6,797 nucleotides of DNA. Origin: CAZDUZ01 sp964508755. GTDB taxonomy: Bacteria > Patescibacteriota > Dojkabacteria > SC72 > JAFGCJ01. The stretch spans positions 1-6,797 of the forward strand of contig CAZDUZ010000051.1 in NCBI GenBank assembly GCA_964508755.1, in the 5' to 3' direction. Numbering within the stretch: position 1 is the first letter of the stretch; each line of letters opens with the position of its first letter. The position numbers and the translations under genes were made by a program. Shown here piece by piece: positions 1-6,651 of this stretch. The notes under the pieces are model-generated. The model searched no databases. It was given only the letters and a program-made list of their open reading frames with translations, and had not been told where the DNA came from.

Positions 1-1
1 A

Positions 2-33
2 CAAAGATACAACTATTTTTGATTATATACAAC
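2..33 (-). promoter_or_regulatory. Bacteroidota-type promoter for a gene beyond the left edge
   Basis: On the minus strand, TATCTTTG (positions 9 to 2) matches the Bacteroidota sigma-factor -7 element TAnnTTTG exactly. GTTG (33 to 30) lies 20 bases upstream, close to the TTTG -33 element. The pair lies about 50 bases past the stop of the helicase gene and points out of the window, so it should drive the next minus-strand gene, which is not visible. This suggests that the helicase gene ends its transcription unit here. The elements are read directly; activity is inferred, and such short motifs can occur by chance. Confidence 0.5.
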
Positions 34-81
34 ATTTAGATGTTACAGTCTACTAGTATAAATGGACATTGGAGTCATGAA

Positions 82-3000
82 TTATCGTATGTCAATTATT
101 TCCACCTCAACCTCCTTGTCGCCTACTTTTACCCTGTCACCAATTGTTTTTCCTTTTATTGATGCGCCTAATGGTTTTAAGATATTCACAATTTGTACCC
201 CATCAATAAACTCGCCGCCGCTAGTATCATAGTCTACTAATTTCACTTTAAATTCTTTATTGATCTCTAAGAATTTTATTTTAACCATACTATTAAGACC
301 AATTCTGTTGTCAATAATGGGATGTGGTATAAGATCTTCTTTTCGTTGATATTGTTCTTCACTCTTGTTTGAATACCGTTTTAGTATCGACCATTCAGAG
401 TCGTAATAATTATTGTCGATAGGTTTGCCAGTTGCTGTGAAACTTTGAAAAACTAAACGATTAATTTCATTTAGAATTTCCAATGGTAAAAATCTATACT
501 CAATGCTGTCAAATTCATTATAGATCACTTTATAACCTTGTAGGTGAAGCTGCTCTCGTGTAGAAATATTTTCAGTTAAATGAGCCTTGAATTTTCTGCG
601 GCCATTCTCGTTAAAGTAAATCCCAATAATTCCTTCAGAATCAATAGTCTGAATATTTACCAATTTATCATCTCTGTTCAATCCATTCAGATACTCCTTC
701 CCAATTTTTCTGGCAAGCAAAATAGGAATATGCACCTTGTTTATATGGCCTGATTGGTAGCATTGTAATAGAAATCCTTTCTGATGACATTCGAGAATCG
801 GAATAACATAGTCAGCGTCTATGGGCTCGTCAACAGTAAGAACATATGTGCCTGACTTAAAAAGGTTAAAATATCGAAGTATTTTATCTGTTATTGAGCG
901 TGAAGATACTTGCTCAAAAGGTTCTCGTGTAGTTTCGTCGCCATCTGTTTCAAGATCCACCTCTGTACTTAGTATCTCTAATGAATCACCCGTTTTGACT
1001 TGTATTTCTTCTCGCGAATATAAAAGAGATTCTGATTCATTGTCCTCAAGTACAGGAATCATATTCCAAAGTGGTTCTAGTGCTTTCTCTCTATTTGTGT
1101 AGTATTCATAACCCCGGACTCTGAAAAACTGCCAACCACATCTTTCAAGCACTTTTTGACGCATTACATCATTTTGATACTGTTCAGGGCCATGCCATTT
1201 ATCACCATCACATTCAATAGCTATTTTGGTGCCGTCAGGGAGCAGAGCAACCATGTCGATTCTATAACGACCATTGGCAACTTTGTATTGGGGTAATACA
1301 CTTAGTTTCTTTCTGATAAGATCGTTGTAAACGTCCACTTCAAACCAACTTTCGAAAGGTTCAGGTTGTGTACCCATTCGTCTTTCAATCGGTGTATGGA
1401 AAATTGGTTGGTATGAATTGTAATTTTTGAAATGGTCTAATAATTTGTACCGTAAGTCATCTTTATTGTTTAAATCGTCCAATTGTACCGAATGGAATAG
1501 CCATATCTGCTCCTTGGCACGACTTACAGCAACATTAAATCTTCTTTCGTCTTCAGGTTTTACAAGCGCAGACCGGTTGTGATTGTGAGCCGTAACTAAG
1601 CTCAAAAAAATTATATCCCTTTCATCACCTTGGAAAGAGGCTGAGTTTCCGCTAATAATTTTTCGTTTGTGAAATTCTTGTTCTCCAATTCTTTTCAAAA
1701 GAAGGTTTTCAATCAAACTTGCTTGTTGATTTCCCTGGAGTGTTATTACTCCAAATGTCTTTCGTTTATATTTTTCGTCTTCAACTAGTTTGCCTATTAC
1801 TTCAGCAATTTGGATAGCCTCAGGTTCATTTATTATGTTTGCACCACTTCCTTCTGTGTAACCTTTTGCGCAATACTGTGTAACTAATGGTTCAAGACGG
1901 TTTTCTGAATACTGTTTAAGTGGGTAAAGTCCTTTTCCTTCTGGATTATAAAAATAACGGTTTGAGAACTCAATTATCTCAGGCATACACCTGAAATGTT
2001 CTCTCAGAACAATAACTCCATCACAGAAAAGTTTAGCAAGGTCAAAAAAGCTGGACTCCGTTCCGTAATAATCTGAAAATGGAATTCCATCCAGATGACG
2101 CTTTATGTAGGGAGTCATTGTATTTGCATCCACGCCAATATATTCAGGAGAAGTCTGTTTGTCATCTCCAACAATAATAATGTTTTTGGAAATGTAGAGC
2201 AGAAATATTGCATCAGGCCCAAGTTGACTTGCCTCATCAATAATAACATAATCGTACATTTCTTGTTCTGGCTGAACTGTTTCTGCAACCTTATACAAAG
2301 GCATAATCCAACATGGTACAGCATCTTTACAATATTCCATTTCTTGTTGGGCAATTTTTCGAAACTTGATTGCTCTTTTGCCTTTTCCAGTCTTTCCAAT
2401 TTTCTTGACCGCCATTACCCAAGCATTTAAATGCTTTCTTAAAAAACGGTTTTGCTCAAGATCTTCTATAACTTTATACCAGGCCTTCTTTGAGGCAAGC
2501 TGTGCGATAAGCCTTCTTTCTTTTTGTTCTGATTCATTGAGTAATCTAATGAGCTGATTTTCATAATTAAAATCCATCAGCTTTTCAAGTTGGTGCTGAG
2601 CGTCCCTGAAATAGATGGCTTGTTTTAACTTATGTATATCATGGACTGAAAAGGTGTTATTTTCTACAAGTTGTATTGTAGATGGGATTTTAGAACAAAG
2701 TTGTGAATGAAGATTTTTGAAATTCAGAAAATCCTTCTTTTTGTCAGTCAATTTATCGTGCTGATGCAGTAACTCACCATAAACGTGATAATCCAATTTT
2801 TTATAAGATTCAATGATTCTCTCTTTAATTGGGTGAAGGTTAGCATCATTAAGGTATTCTATAGCTTGTCTAACTAAATCATGATACTCGGATATACCTT
2901 CACTTACCTTACTATACTGACTTTTTAATATAGAGGTGTCTAGATCTTCTTTATCAAATAGCTTTATTTGCAAACTATTTTTCGTTTCAATACTAGATTT

Positions 3001-5442
3001 TAATGCTCTTGCTTTTTCAATTAACTCTAATAGGCGTTGAACTTCATTATGGATATTTTTGAAAAATGAAAATTTCTTAAATAGTGTGTTCTCTTTTGGT
3101 ATTTCCTTATTCCAAATTTCTGATAACTCGATAAAGTCCTGTTGAAAAGAAATATCCCTCAGTACCACTTCAAACTCTTCAACAGTATCACAAAGACTCC
3201 CATTTACATGCACCAATTCAGTAAAATATAAACGTTCTTTTATTGATTTTGGCAGAAACGGTTTTTTGATAGCAAAAGAAAGTCCTGATAGTGAATTCCC
3301 CTCGTTTAAATAGGAAAAAATTATTTGAGCATCGTTTTTAAGTTGCTTTAAACTTTTGCCTTTTGGGTATGAAACCTCTACATCTTTATCAATCTTTCTC
3401 AAATCAGAGGATTCGAACCGTTCAAGTACTGTTTTGGATTGATTTAGGATTTGTTGCCATTCCTGTTTTCTGCCATTCAGAGAGGAACTGATAACATCAC
3501 GAGTAAAGTCAATCTGTAATGTATCTACTTCGTTGTAAATCTTTTGAAGCTCCTTTAGATGTAGAGTTATTTCATCAAAATCTGAACAAGAAATTTCCAG
3601 GTCTTCATCTTTTGGAAAGTCATTGGCGAGCTTGTTAGTAAGTTTTGCATATTCAGTTAACTGATTAAGAGAAAGTATTTTGTTGATTTCTGGAATTTCA
3701 TAATTAAAATCATCTGTTTCAATTTGCTCGTAATTTTCATGAAGCAAGATGAATTCAGTAAGCTTGGAGAGTAATTCATCATCTTCGGTATTGCTAAAAT
3801 CATCTTTATACCATTCAAACAATTTGGCATCACTTTCAAGAACTTCAGCAATTTCAGTTAATGTTCCATTATAATTTTGATTAATTGTCTGCTTTCTTGT
3901 GGCATTCTCTTTAATCTCAACAATCCTTTTTGAGAACTCAGCAATAAGTTCTCTTGTTTTCTTGATTTCCTTGTCTAAATCTTCAATCTGCAATTGGTAC
4001 TCTGTAAGATTCGCCCTCGAGAGTTCATCGTTTATAGTATTAACACTTGATTGTAAATCTTGGATAGATGATGAATCGCCACTTAACACGTTAACTGCCA
4101 AGTCCTGAAATTCAGGGGGAAGCTTATCTTTCAAAACTTCTAATGCCCTTTTTGTATAAGCTGTAATTAACACATTTTTTCCATTTGCAAGCAAATGACA
4201 AATCAAATTGGCGATAGTATGAGATTTTCCGGTCCCTGGAGGGCCTTGCACAAGAACCTTATTGTTCTTTTTTGTTTTTTCTACTATCTCTAATTGTTCG
4301 TCATTATACTCCTTTGGGAAAAATAATGGCTCAAATTGAGAGCAGACTGAGTTATCTGATGGTTTGGTTTCAGATTCGACATTTGTAGGAATTTCTATGA
4401 GGTCATTGATTGTTGGGATATCAAGGAAATCTTCACTATTCTCAATATTCGTTAAAATTTTTTCATACAAAGCTGTAAAGCACCGAGTATTCCTTTTTCT
4501 TAACAATAAAGCAGGAGAAAATGTAATATTTGGTTTTGAAGGAGTTCTACTTGGCTTTTCGATAAAGCGGGTATAACTGCCATCGGGTGATACTCTTTCT
4601 GCAAATATTTGTAGAGCATCTTCTATTTGGGTAAAAATAGTCTCAATGTTTTTTTCTTTAATAAAATTCTCAACCGCTTTTTCAGCATCAATTATATTTT
4701 GTGAATCAAATTGGTCATACAAGTCAAGGATTGAATCGGTTTCGATTTGTGGGGCGGATTCCAAATTTGGTGAGATTACAATTTGAGAGTTCTTGAGAGA
4801 ATATTCGAAATTTATATCTACTCTTTGAGTTATAATATGTCTAAAGATTCTCGGACATTCATCATTTTTCTTGAAGTTCAATAGCCCTACACCAATCACC
4901 AATTCATACTCCTCTCCAAACTGTTGAGCTTTATTAAATATTCGGAAAAGTTGTTTGTAAATAGTATTTAATTTTTCATACTTCTCATAATCAATGTTGT
5001 ATGTTTCTATTCTCTCATTATATTCTATAAGGTCATCAATCCATTTTTTGTCTATATAATGTTTTAATTCGTTTTGAATCTTTGGGTAATCTTTAATTGA
5101 AACTGTTACTCTGTTGTCTTCAAGTGTTTCTTTTAATCTGGGTTCGTCATCGTAAGTTAATAATGTTGGTGGATCAATCCATTTCTCCAAGGTGTCTGAA
5201 AGCTTGGCAAATTCTGGCTTTACTGGTTCTTTTGGCTTTCTTATTTTTAACCAATAATCACTGTTTTCATTGAAGCCAGGCCTAATAATGTTTTCAAAAA
5301 GCTCATTCTCAGGAATGTCATTTAGCCAAAATTTCTCTGGGTACTGTGATTCTTGAGCGTCAATGTCACGGACTGGATTACTCCTAAGTTTGGAGAATTC
5401 TTTAAGGTAACTAAAGATCTGTGTATATTTACTTTTTTTCAT
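82..5442 (-). CDS. Giant SF1 helicase with Vsr/DUF559-like nuclease and Gre-like C-terminal domain
   Basis: This is a cytoplasmic ATP-dependent nucleic-acid helicase/translocase fused to an endonuclease; no signal peptide or membrane segment is seen. Residues are numbered from the ATG at 5440-5442. 1-375: unrecognised, with an FSPALLLRKRN stretch near 306-320. Helicase motifs: Q383; Walker A GPPGTGKS 400-407; Ia TAYTKRALEVL just after; Walker B DEAS 1069-1072; GDDKQ 1092-1096; FRC with R1151; QGDERD 1271-1276; RRFNVAVSRAK 1300-1310, bearing the arginine finger. The roughly 640 residues between Ia and Walker B are charged and helical. Nuclease: E1368, D1396, E1410-C-D1412, WHG and D1425..RQ, as in Vsr/DUF559 (MTES_1575-like) PD-(D/E)XK folds, so catalysis looks intact. 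1450-1718: unrecognised. 1719-1786: GreA/GreB C-terminal-like, with PLGxxxxGKxxGD. An in-frame TTG at 5449-5451 would add three residues; I prefer ATG because AGAAG lies 11 bases before it but only 2 before TTG. A defence role is inferred from architecture; the helicase-nuclease call is firm. Confidence 0.95.
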   Translation of the reverse strand: MKKSKYTQIFSYLKEFSKLRSNPVRDIDAQESQYPEKFWLNDIPENELFENIIRPGFNENSDYWLKIRKPKEPVKPEFAKLSDTLEKWIDPPTLLTYDDEPRLKETLEDNRVTVSIKDYPKIQNELKHYIDKKWIDDLIEYNERIETYNIDYEKYEKLNTIYKQLFRIFNKAQQFGEEYELVIGVGLLNFKKNDECPRIFRHIITQRVDINFEYSLKNSQIVISPNLESAPQIETDSILDLYDQFDSQNIIDAEKAVENFIKEKNIETIFTQIEDALQIFAERVSPDGSYTRFIEKPSRTPSKPNITFSPALLLRKRNTRCFTALYEKILTNIENSEDFLDIPTINDLIEIPTNVESETKPSDNSVCSQFEPLFFPKEYNDEQLEIVEKTKKNNKVLVQGPPGTGKSHTIANLICHLLANGKNVLITAYTKRALEVLKDKLPPEFQDLAVNVLSGDSSSIQDLQSSVNTINDELSRANLTEYQLQIEDLDKEIKKTRELIAEFSKRIVEIKENATRKQTINQNYNGTLTEIAEVLESDAKLFEWYKDDFSNTEDDELLSKLTEFILLHENYEQIETDDFNYEIPEINKILSLNQLTEYAKLTNKLANDFPKDEDLEISCSDFDEITLHLKELQKIYNEVDTLQIDFTRDVISSSLNGRKQEWQQILNQSKTVLERFESSDLRKIDKDVEVSYPKGKSLKQLKNDAQIIFSYLNEGNSLSGLSFAIKKPFLPKSIKERLYFTELVHVNGSLCDTVEEFEVVLRDISFQQDFIELSEIWNKEIPKENTLFKKFSFFKNIHNEVQRLLELIEKARALKSSIETKNSLQIKLFDKEDLDTSILKSQYSKVSEGISEYHDLVRQAIEYLNDANLHPIKERIIESYKKLDYHVYGELLHQHDKLTDKKKDFLNFKNLHSQLCSKIPSTIQLVENNTFSVHDIHKLKQAIYFRDAQHQLEKLMDFNYENQLIRLLNESEQKERRLIAQLASKKAWYKVIEDLEQNRFLRKHLNAWVMAVKKIGKTGKGKRAIKFRKIAQQEMEYCKDAVPCWIMPLYKVAETVQPEQEMYDYVIIDEASQLGPDAIFLLYISKNIIIVGDDKQTSPEYIGVDANTMTPYIKRHLDGIPFSDYYGTESSFFDLAKLFCDGVIVLREHFRCMPEIIEFSNRYFYNPEGKGLYPLKQYSENRLEPLVTQYCAKGYTEGSGANIINEPEAIQIAEVIGKLVEDEKYKRKTFGVITLQGNQQASLIENLLLKRIGEQEFHKRKIISGNSASFQGDERDIIFLSLVTAHNHNRSALVKPEDERRFNVAVSRAKEQIWLFHSVQLDDLNNKDDLRYKLLDHFKNYNSYQPIFHTPIERRMGTQPEPFESWFEVDVYNDLIRKKLSVLPQYKVANGRYRIDMVALLPDGTKIAIECDGDKWHGPEQYQNDVMRQKVLERCGWQFFRVRGYEYYTNREKALEPLWNMIPVLEDNESESLLYSREEIQVKTGDSLEILSTEVDLETDGDETTREPFEQVSSRSITDKILRYFNLFKSGTYVLTVDEPIDADYVIPILECHQKGFLLQCYQSGHINKVHIPILLARKIGKEYLNGLNRDDKLVNIQTIDSEGIIGIYFNENGRRKFKAHLTENISTREQLHLQGYKVIYNEFDSIEYRFLPLEILNEINRLVFQSFTATGKPIDNNYYDSEWSILKRYSNKSEEQYQRKEDLIPHPIIDNRIGLNSMVKIKFLEINKEFKVKLVDYDTSGGEFIDGVQIVNILKPLGASIKGKTIGDRVKVGDKEVEVEIIDIR

Positions 5443-5656
5443 CTCACTCAAATCTTCTTTTATTTATTCAACATTCCGATGGCGTAGGCACATTTTTTAT
5501 CCTTCGTTCCCATACAATATTTATCATTTACAGTTTTTCTGCCTCCCCAAGATCTTTGGATTTGGGACTCTCTTTAAATCGTTTTTTATTAAATATGCCC
5601 TTTGATCTGGATTTGTAATAGTATTATGTGGCTTTAAAATTGCCAAATATTATGAC
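5443..5656. other. Intergenic spacer, no clear signal
   Basis: This is the gap between the 142-residue gene and the helicase gene. I see no full TAnnTTTG promoter; the closest on the minus strand is AATATTTG (5651 to 5644), with one mismatch and no -33 partner at the right distance. There is no strong hairpin with a T-run after the upstream stop. Just before the helicase start, the minus strand has AGAAG 11 bases upstream of the ATG, at best a weak ribosome binding site. The spacing allows either read-through from the upstream gene or an unrecognised promoter. Confidence 0.5.
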
Positions 5657-6085
5657 CTAGCCCCAAGTTCTAGCTTTCATCATAGCCATCTCTACCCTCA
5701 CAATGTAGTCCATTATCTCTTTTTTCCTTTCCTCATTGTCTTTATAGGTAGTATCCATCATCTTCTTCAATTTCCTAATATGCTCATTCCCAATATCCTC
5801 AAGTTGTCCAATCAACTTCTCATACTTTTCATCATCTACTGTTTTGTATACTTCTCCGTTATCCTCAATTGTTTTACACATGTCCTCAAGATTTTTAACT
5901 GAGTCCTCAACCGGGACGTTTATCCCAGATAAAAAAAGGTCATCTAATTCTTTTACTTTAGATACTATGTCTAATGGACATTCGTATAATGCATGATGTA
6001 GACCTGTCTTAGCCTCTATATACATGTCTACTAATGCCATGAAATCCAACTTCTTCAATTCTTCTAGAAATTCTTGTGAATTCAT
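5657..6085 (-). CDS. Hypothetical protein, 142 residues, charged and helical
   Basis: I do not recognise this family. The protein begins MNSQEFLEELKKLDF, is rich in Asp, Glu and Lys, and reads as a series of amphipathic helices, particularly residues 1-30, 60-78 and 85-138. There is no signal peptide, no membrane segment, and no cysteine or histidine cluster that would suggest a metal site (cysteines at 36 and 70 only). It ends MMKARTWG. The ATG at 6083-6085 is the first in frame; the bases before it are A/T-rich with no real Shine-Dalgarno, as is common in Bacteroidota. Codon pattern and AT content resemble the helicase gene. It lies in the same direction, 214 bases upstream of the helicase start, so it could be a small partner, inhibitor or regulator; that is inference from position alone. 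It could equally be an independent cargo gene. Confidence 0.75.
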   Translation of the reverse strand: MNSQEFLEELKKLDFMALVDMYIEAKTGLHHALYECPLDIVSKVKELDDLFLSGINVPVEDSVKNLEDMCKTIEDNGEVYKTVDDEKYEKLIGQLEDIGNEHIRKLKKMMDTTYKDNEERKKEIMDYIVRVEMAMMKARTWG

Positions 6086-6287
6086 CTCATATAGTATTTA
6101 AAAATTAAAAAATCCACTCTGCTATTGTTGTCACGGTTGTATACCATTTAAAGTTGTGATGTACACTTAAATATTTAATTTATATTAGTTCTTCTATTCT
6201 TGGAGATCAAGCAAATTGATTATGCCAAAACCGAAGATTACGGTTGTTAAATAAATCGACGTTTTGTGCGAACATATAAACAATATA

Positions 6288-6304
6288 ACTGTTTCTGGAA
6301 CAGT
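6288..6304. repeat. Short inverted repeat (ACTGTT / AACAGT)
   Basis: Perfect 6-base arms, ACTGTT at 6288-6293 and AACAGT at 6299-6304, flank TCTGG. It is the size of a dimeric-repressor operator half-site pair or a small hairpin. It lies about 200 bases upstream of the 142-residue gene. The symmetry is real, but six-base arms are expected by chance in this much AT-rich DNA, so no function is assigned. Confidence 0.25.
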
Positions 6305-6371
6305 GATATGTAAAATTAGCACTTATTCAAGAATATTCAACTCTTTAGTGAGTAAAAAGAATAAGAGCACC

Positions 6372-6443
6372 TTATTTTCTCTTCTCGAATAACATAGCAA
6401 ATCCATCCAGCAATAGTCCTAATATCAATATTACCGCCAACAT
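6372..6443 (-). CDS. Candidate 23-residue hydrophobic peptide
   Basis: An ATG at 6441-6443 opens a frame that begins MLAVILILGLLLDGFAML and ends with the basic tail EKRK before TAA. The composition is that of a single short membrane helix with a positively charged C-terminus, as in small bacterial membrane proteins and some type I toxins. The frame is open 12 more codons upstream, to a TGA, without another ATG. There is no ribosome binding site and no recognised promoter. A stretch this short can be open by chance, and it could also be a fragment of a lost membrane gene. I list it because of its non-random composition, not because I recognise it. Confidence 0.2.
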   Translation of the reverse strand: MLAVILILGLLLDGFAMLFEKRK

Positions 6444-6513
6444 ATTACTTAGTTTAAATTGTTTCTGACAAACCGGGAACAGTTCTCATACGCGGTTAAA
6501 ATAAATATTCAGA

Positions 6514-6530
6514 ACGTCAAAACATGACGT
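6514..6530. repeat. Short inverted repeat (ACGTCA / TGACGT)
   Basis: Perfect 6-base arms, ACGTCA at 6514-6519 and TGACGT at 6525-6530, are separated by AAACA. It sits 15 bases beyond the foot of the large hairpin. It resembles an operator-type palindrome or a small stem-loop; no T-run follows on either strand, so a terminator is unlikely. Function is unknown. Confidence 0.3.
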
Positions 6531-6545
6531 AATGGACAAAAATTA

Positions 6546-6617
6546 CCTTCCGGAACAAATAGCATAAGGGAAATCTCGGCGTTCCCCCCTATTTCCCGCT
6601 GCTATCTGTTCCGAAGG
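6546..6617 (-). terminator. Long imperfect hairpin, probable terminator of the HIT gene
   Basis: The outer arms 6546-6564 and 6600-6617 form 17 Watson-Crick pairs with one bulged base (6551) and one mismatch (6558/6606). After a small internal loop, a further 7 pairs join 6568-6574 and 6591-6597 around a 16-base C-rich apical loop. In a minus-strand transcript the single mismatch becomes a G-U wobble, whereas in a plus-strand transcript it would be A-C. The minus strand then runs TAATTTTTG immediately after the stem, and the structure starts 34 bases past the HIT stop. These points support a Rho-independent terminator for the HIT gene. The stem is longer than usual for a terminator, so a repetitive palindromic or mobile-element-derived sequence is an alternative. 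Confidence 0.6.
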
Positions 6618-6651
6618 CTTCTCTAACGAGCCTGTCAGCCAAAAAACCACT

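Larger units (their letters stand above)
6086..6545. other. AT-rich intergenic region with small inverted repeats
   Basis: Between the hairpin and the 142-residue gene there is no convincing long coding frame on either strand. I see two short perfect inverted repeats (6288-6304 and 6514-6530), one tiny hydrophobic ORF candidate (6372-6443), and the word GGAACAGT twice (6297-6304 and 6477-6484). No tRNA, CRISPR array or known riboswitch fold was recognised. No TAnnTTTG promoter element was found upstream of the 142-residue gene, although its promoter must lie here if it is expressed independently. Confidence 0.5.

Noticed and set aside
51..58. TACTAGTA palindrome downstream of the helicase stop as a terminator
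   Set aside because: It is self-complementary without a loop, is AT-rich, and has no T-run following it.
821..1102. Plus-strand open frame opposite the helicase gene
   Set aside because: It is serine-rich low-complexity translation lying wholly antisense to a gene with clear domains; I treat it as a shadow, like the other short frames at 2095-2557, 3657-3851, 3899-4108 and 4364-4576.
4300..5442. N-terminal region as DUF4011, which would make this a standard DUF4011-helicase-Vsr protein
   Set aside because: I see no DUF4011 signature; the FSPALLLRKRN segment before the helicase core fits a different group of large AAA/SF1 proteins, though I cannot run the profile search that would decide it.
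5449..5451. TTG as the start codon of the helicase gene
   Set aside because: An ATG lies three codons downstream, with AGAAG at a usable distance; the same AGAAG is only two bases from the TTG.
5421..5618. Plus-strand 65-codon frame over the helicase start and spacer
   Set aside because: It overlaps the 5' end of the helicase gene in antisense, has no recognisable domain, and has an irregular composition.
5530..5630. Minus-strand stretch of about 31 lysine-rich codons (KSRSKGIFNKK...) in the spacer
   Set aside because: It has no start codon, is bounded by stops on both sides, and has the lysine-rich composition expected from translating A-rich DNA.
6207..6275. Minus-strand 22-codon frame (MFAQNVDLFNN...)
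   Set aside because: It is short, with no ribosome binding site, no hydrophobic or charged pattern, and no recognised family; the length is within chance expectation.
61..6538. AATGGACA at 61-68 and 6531-6538 as possible attachment-site repeats flanking the block
   Set aside because: It is only eight bases long, and the same word also occurs inside the 142-residue gene at 5973-5980, so chance is the simplest explanation.
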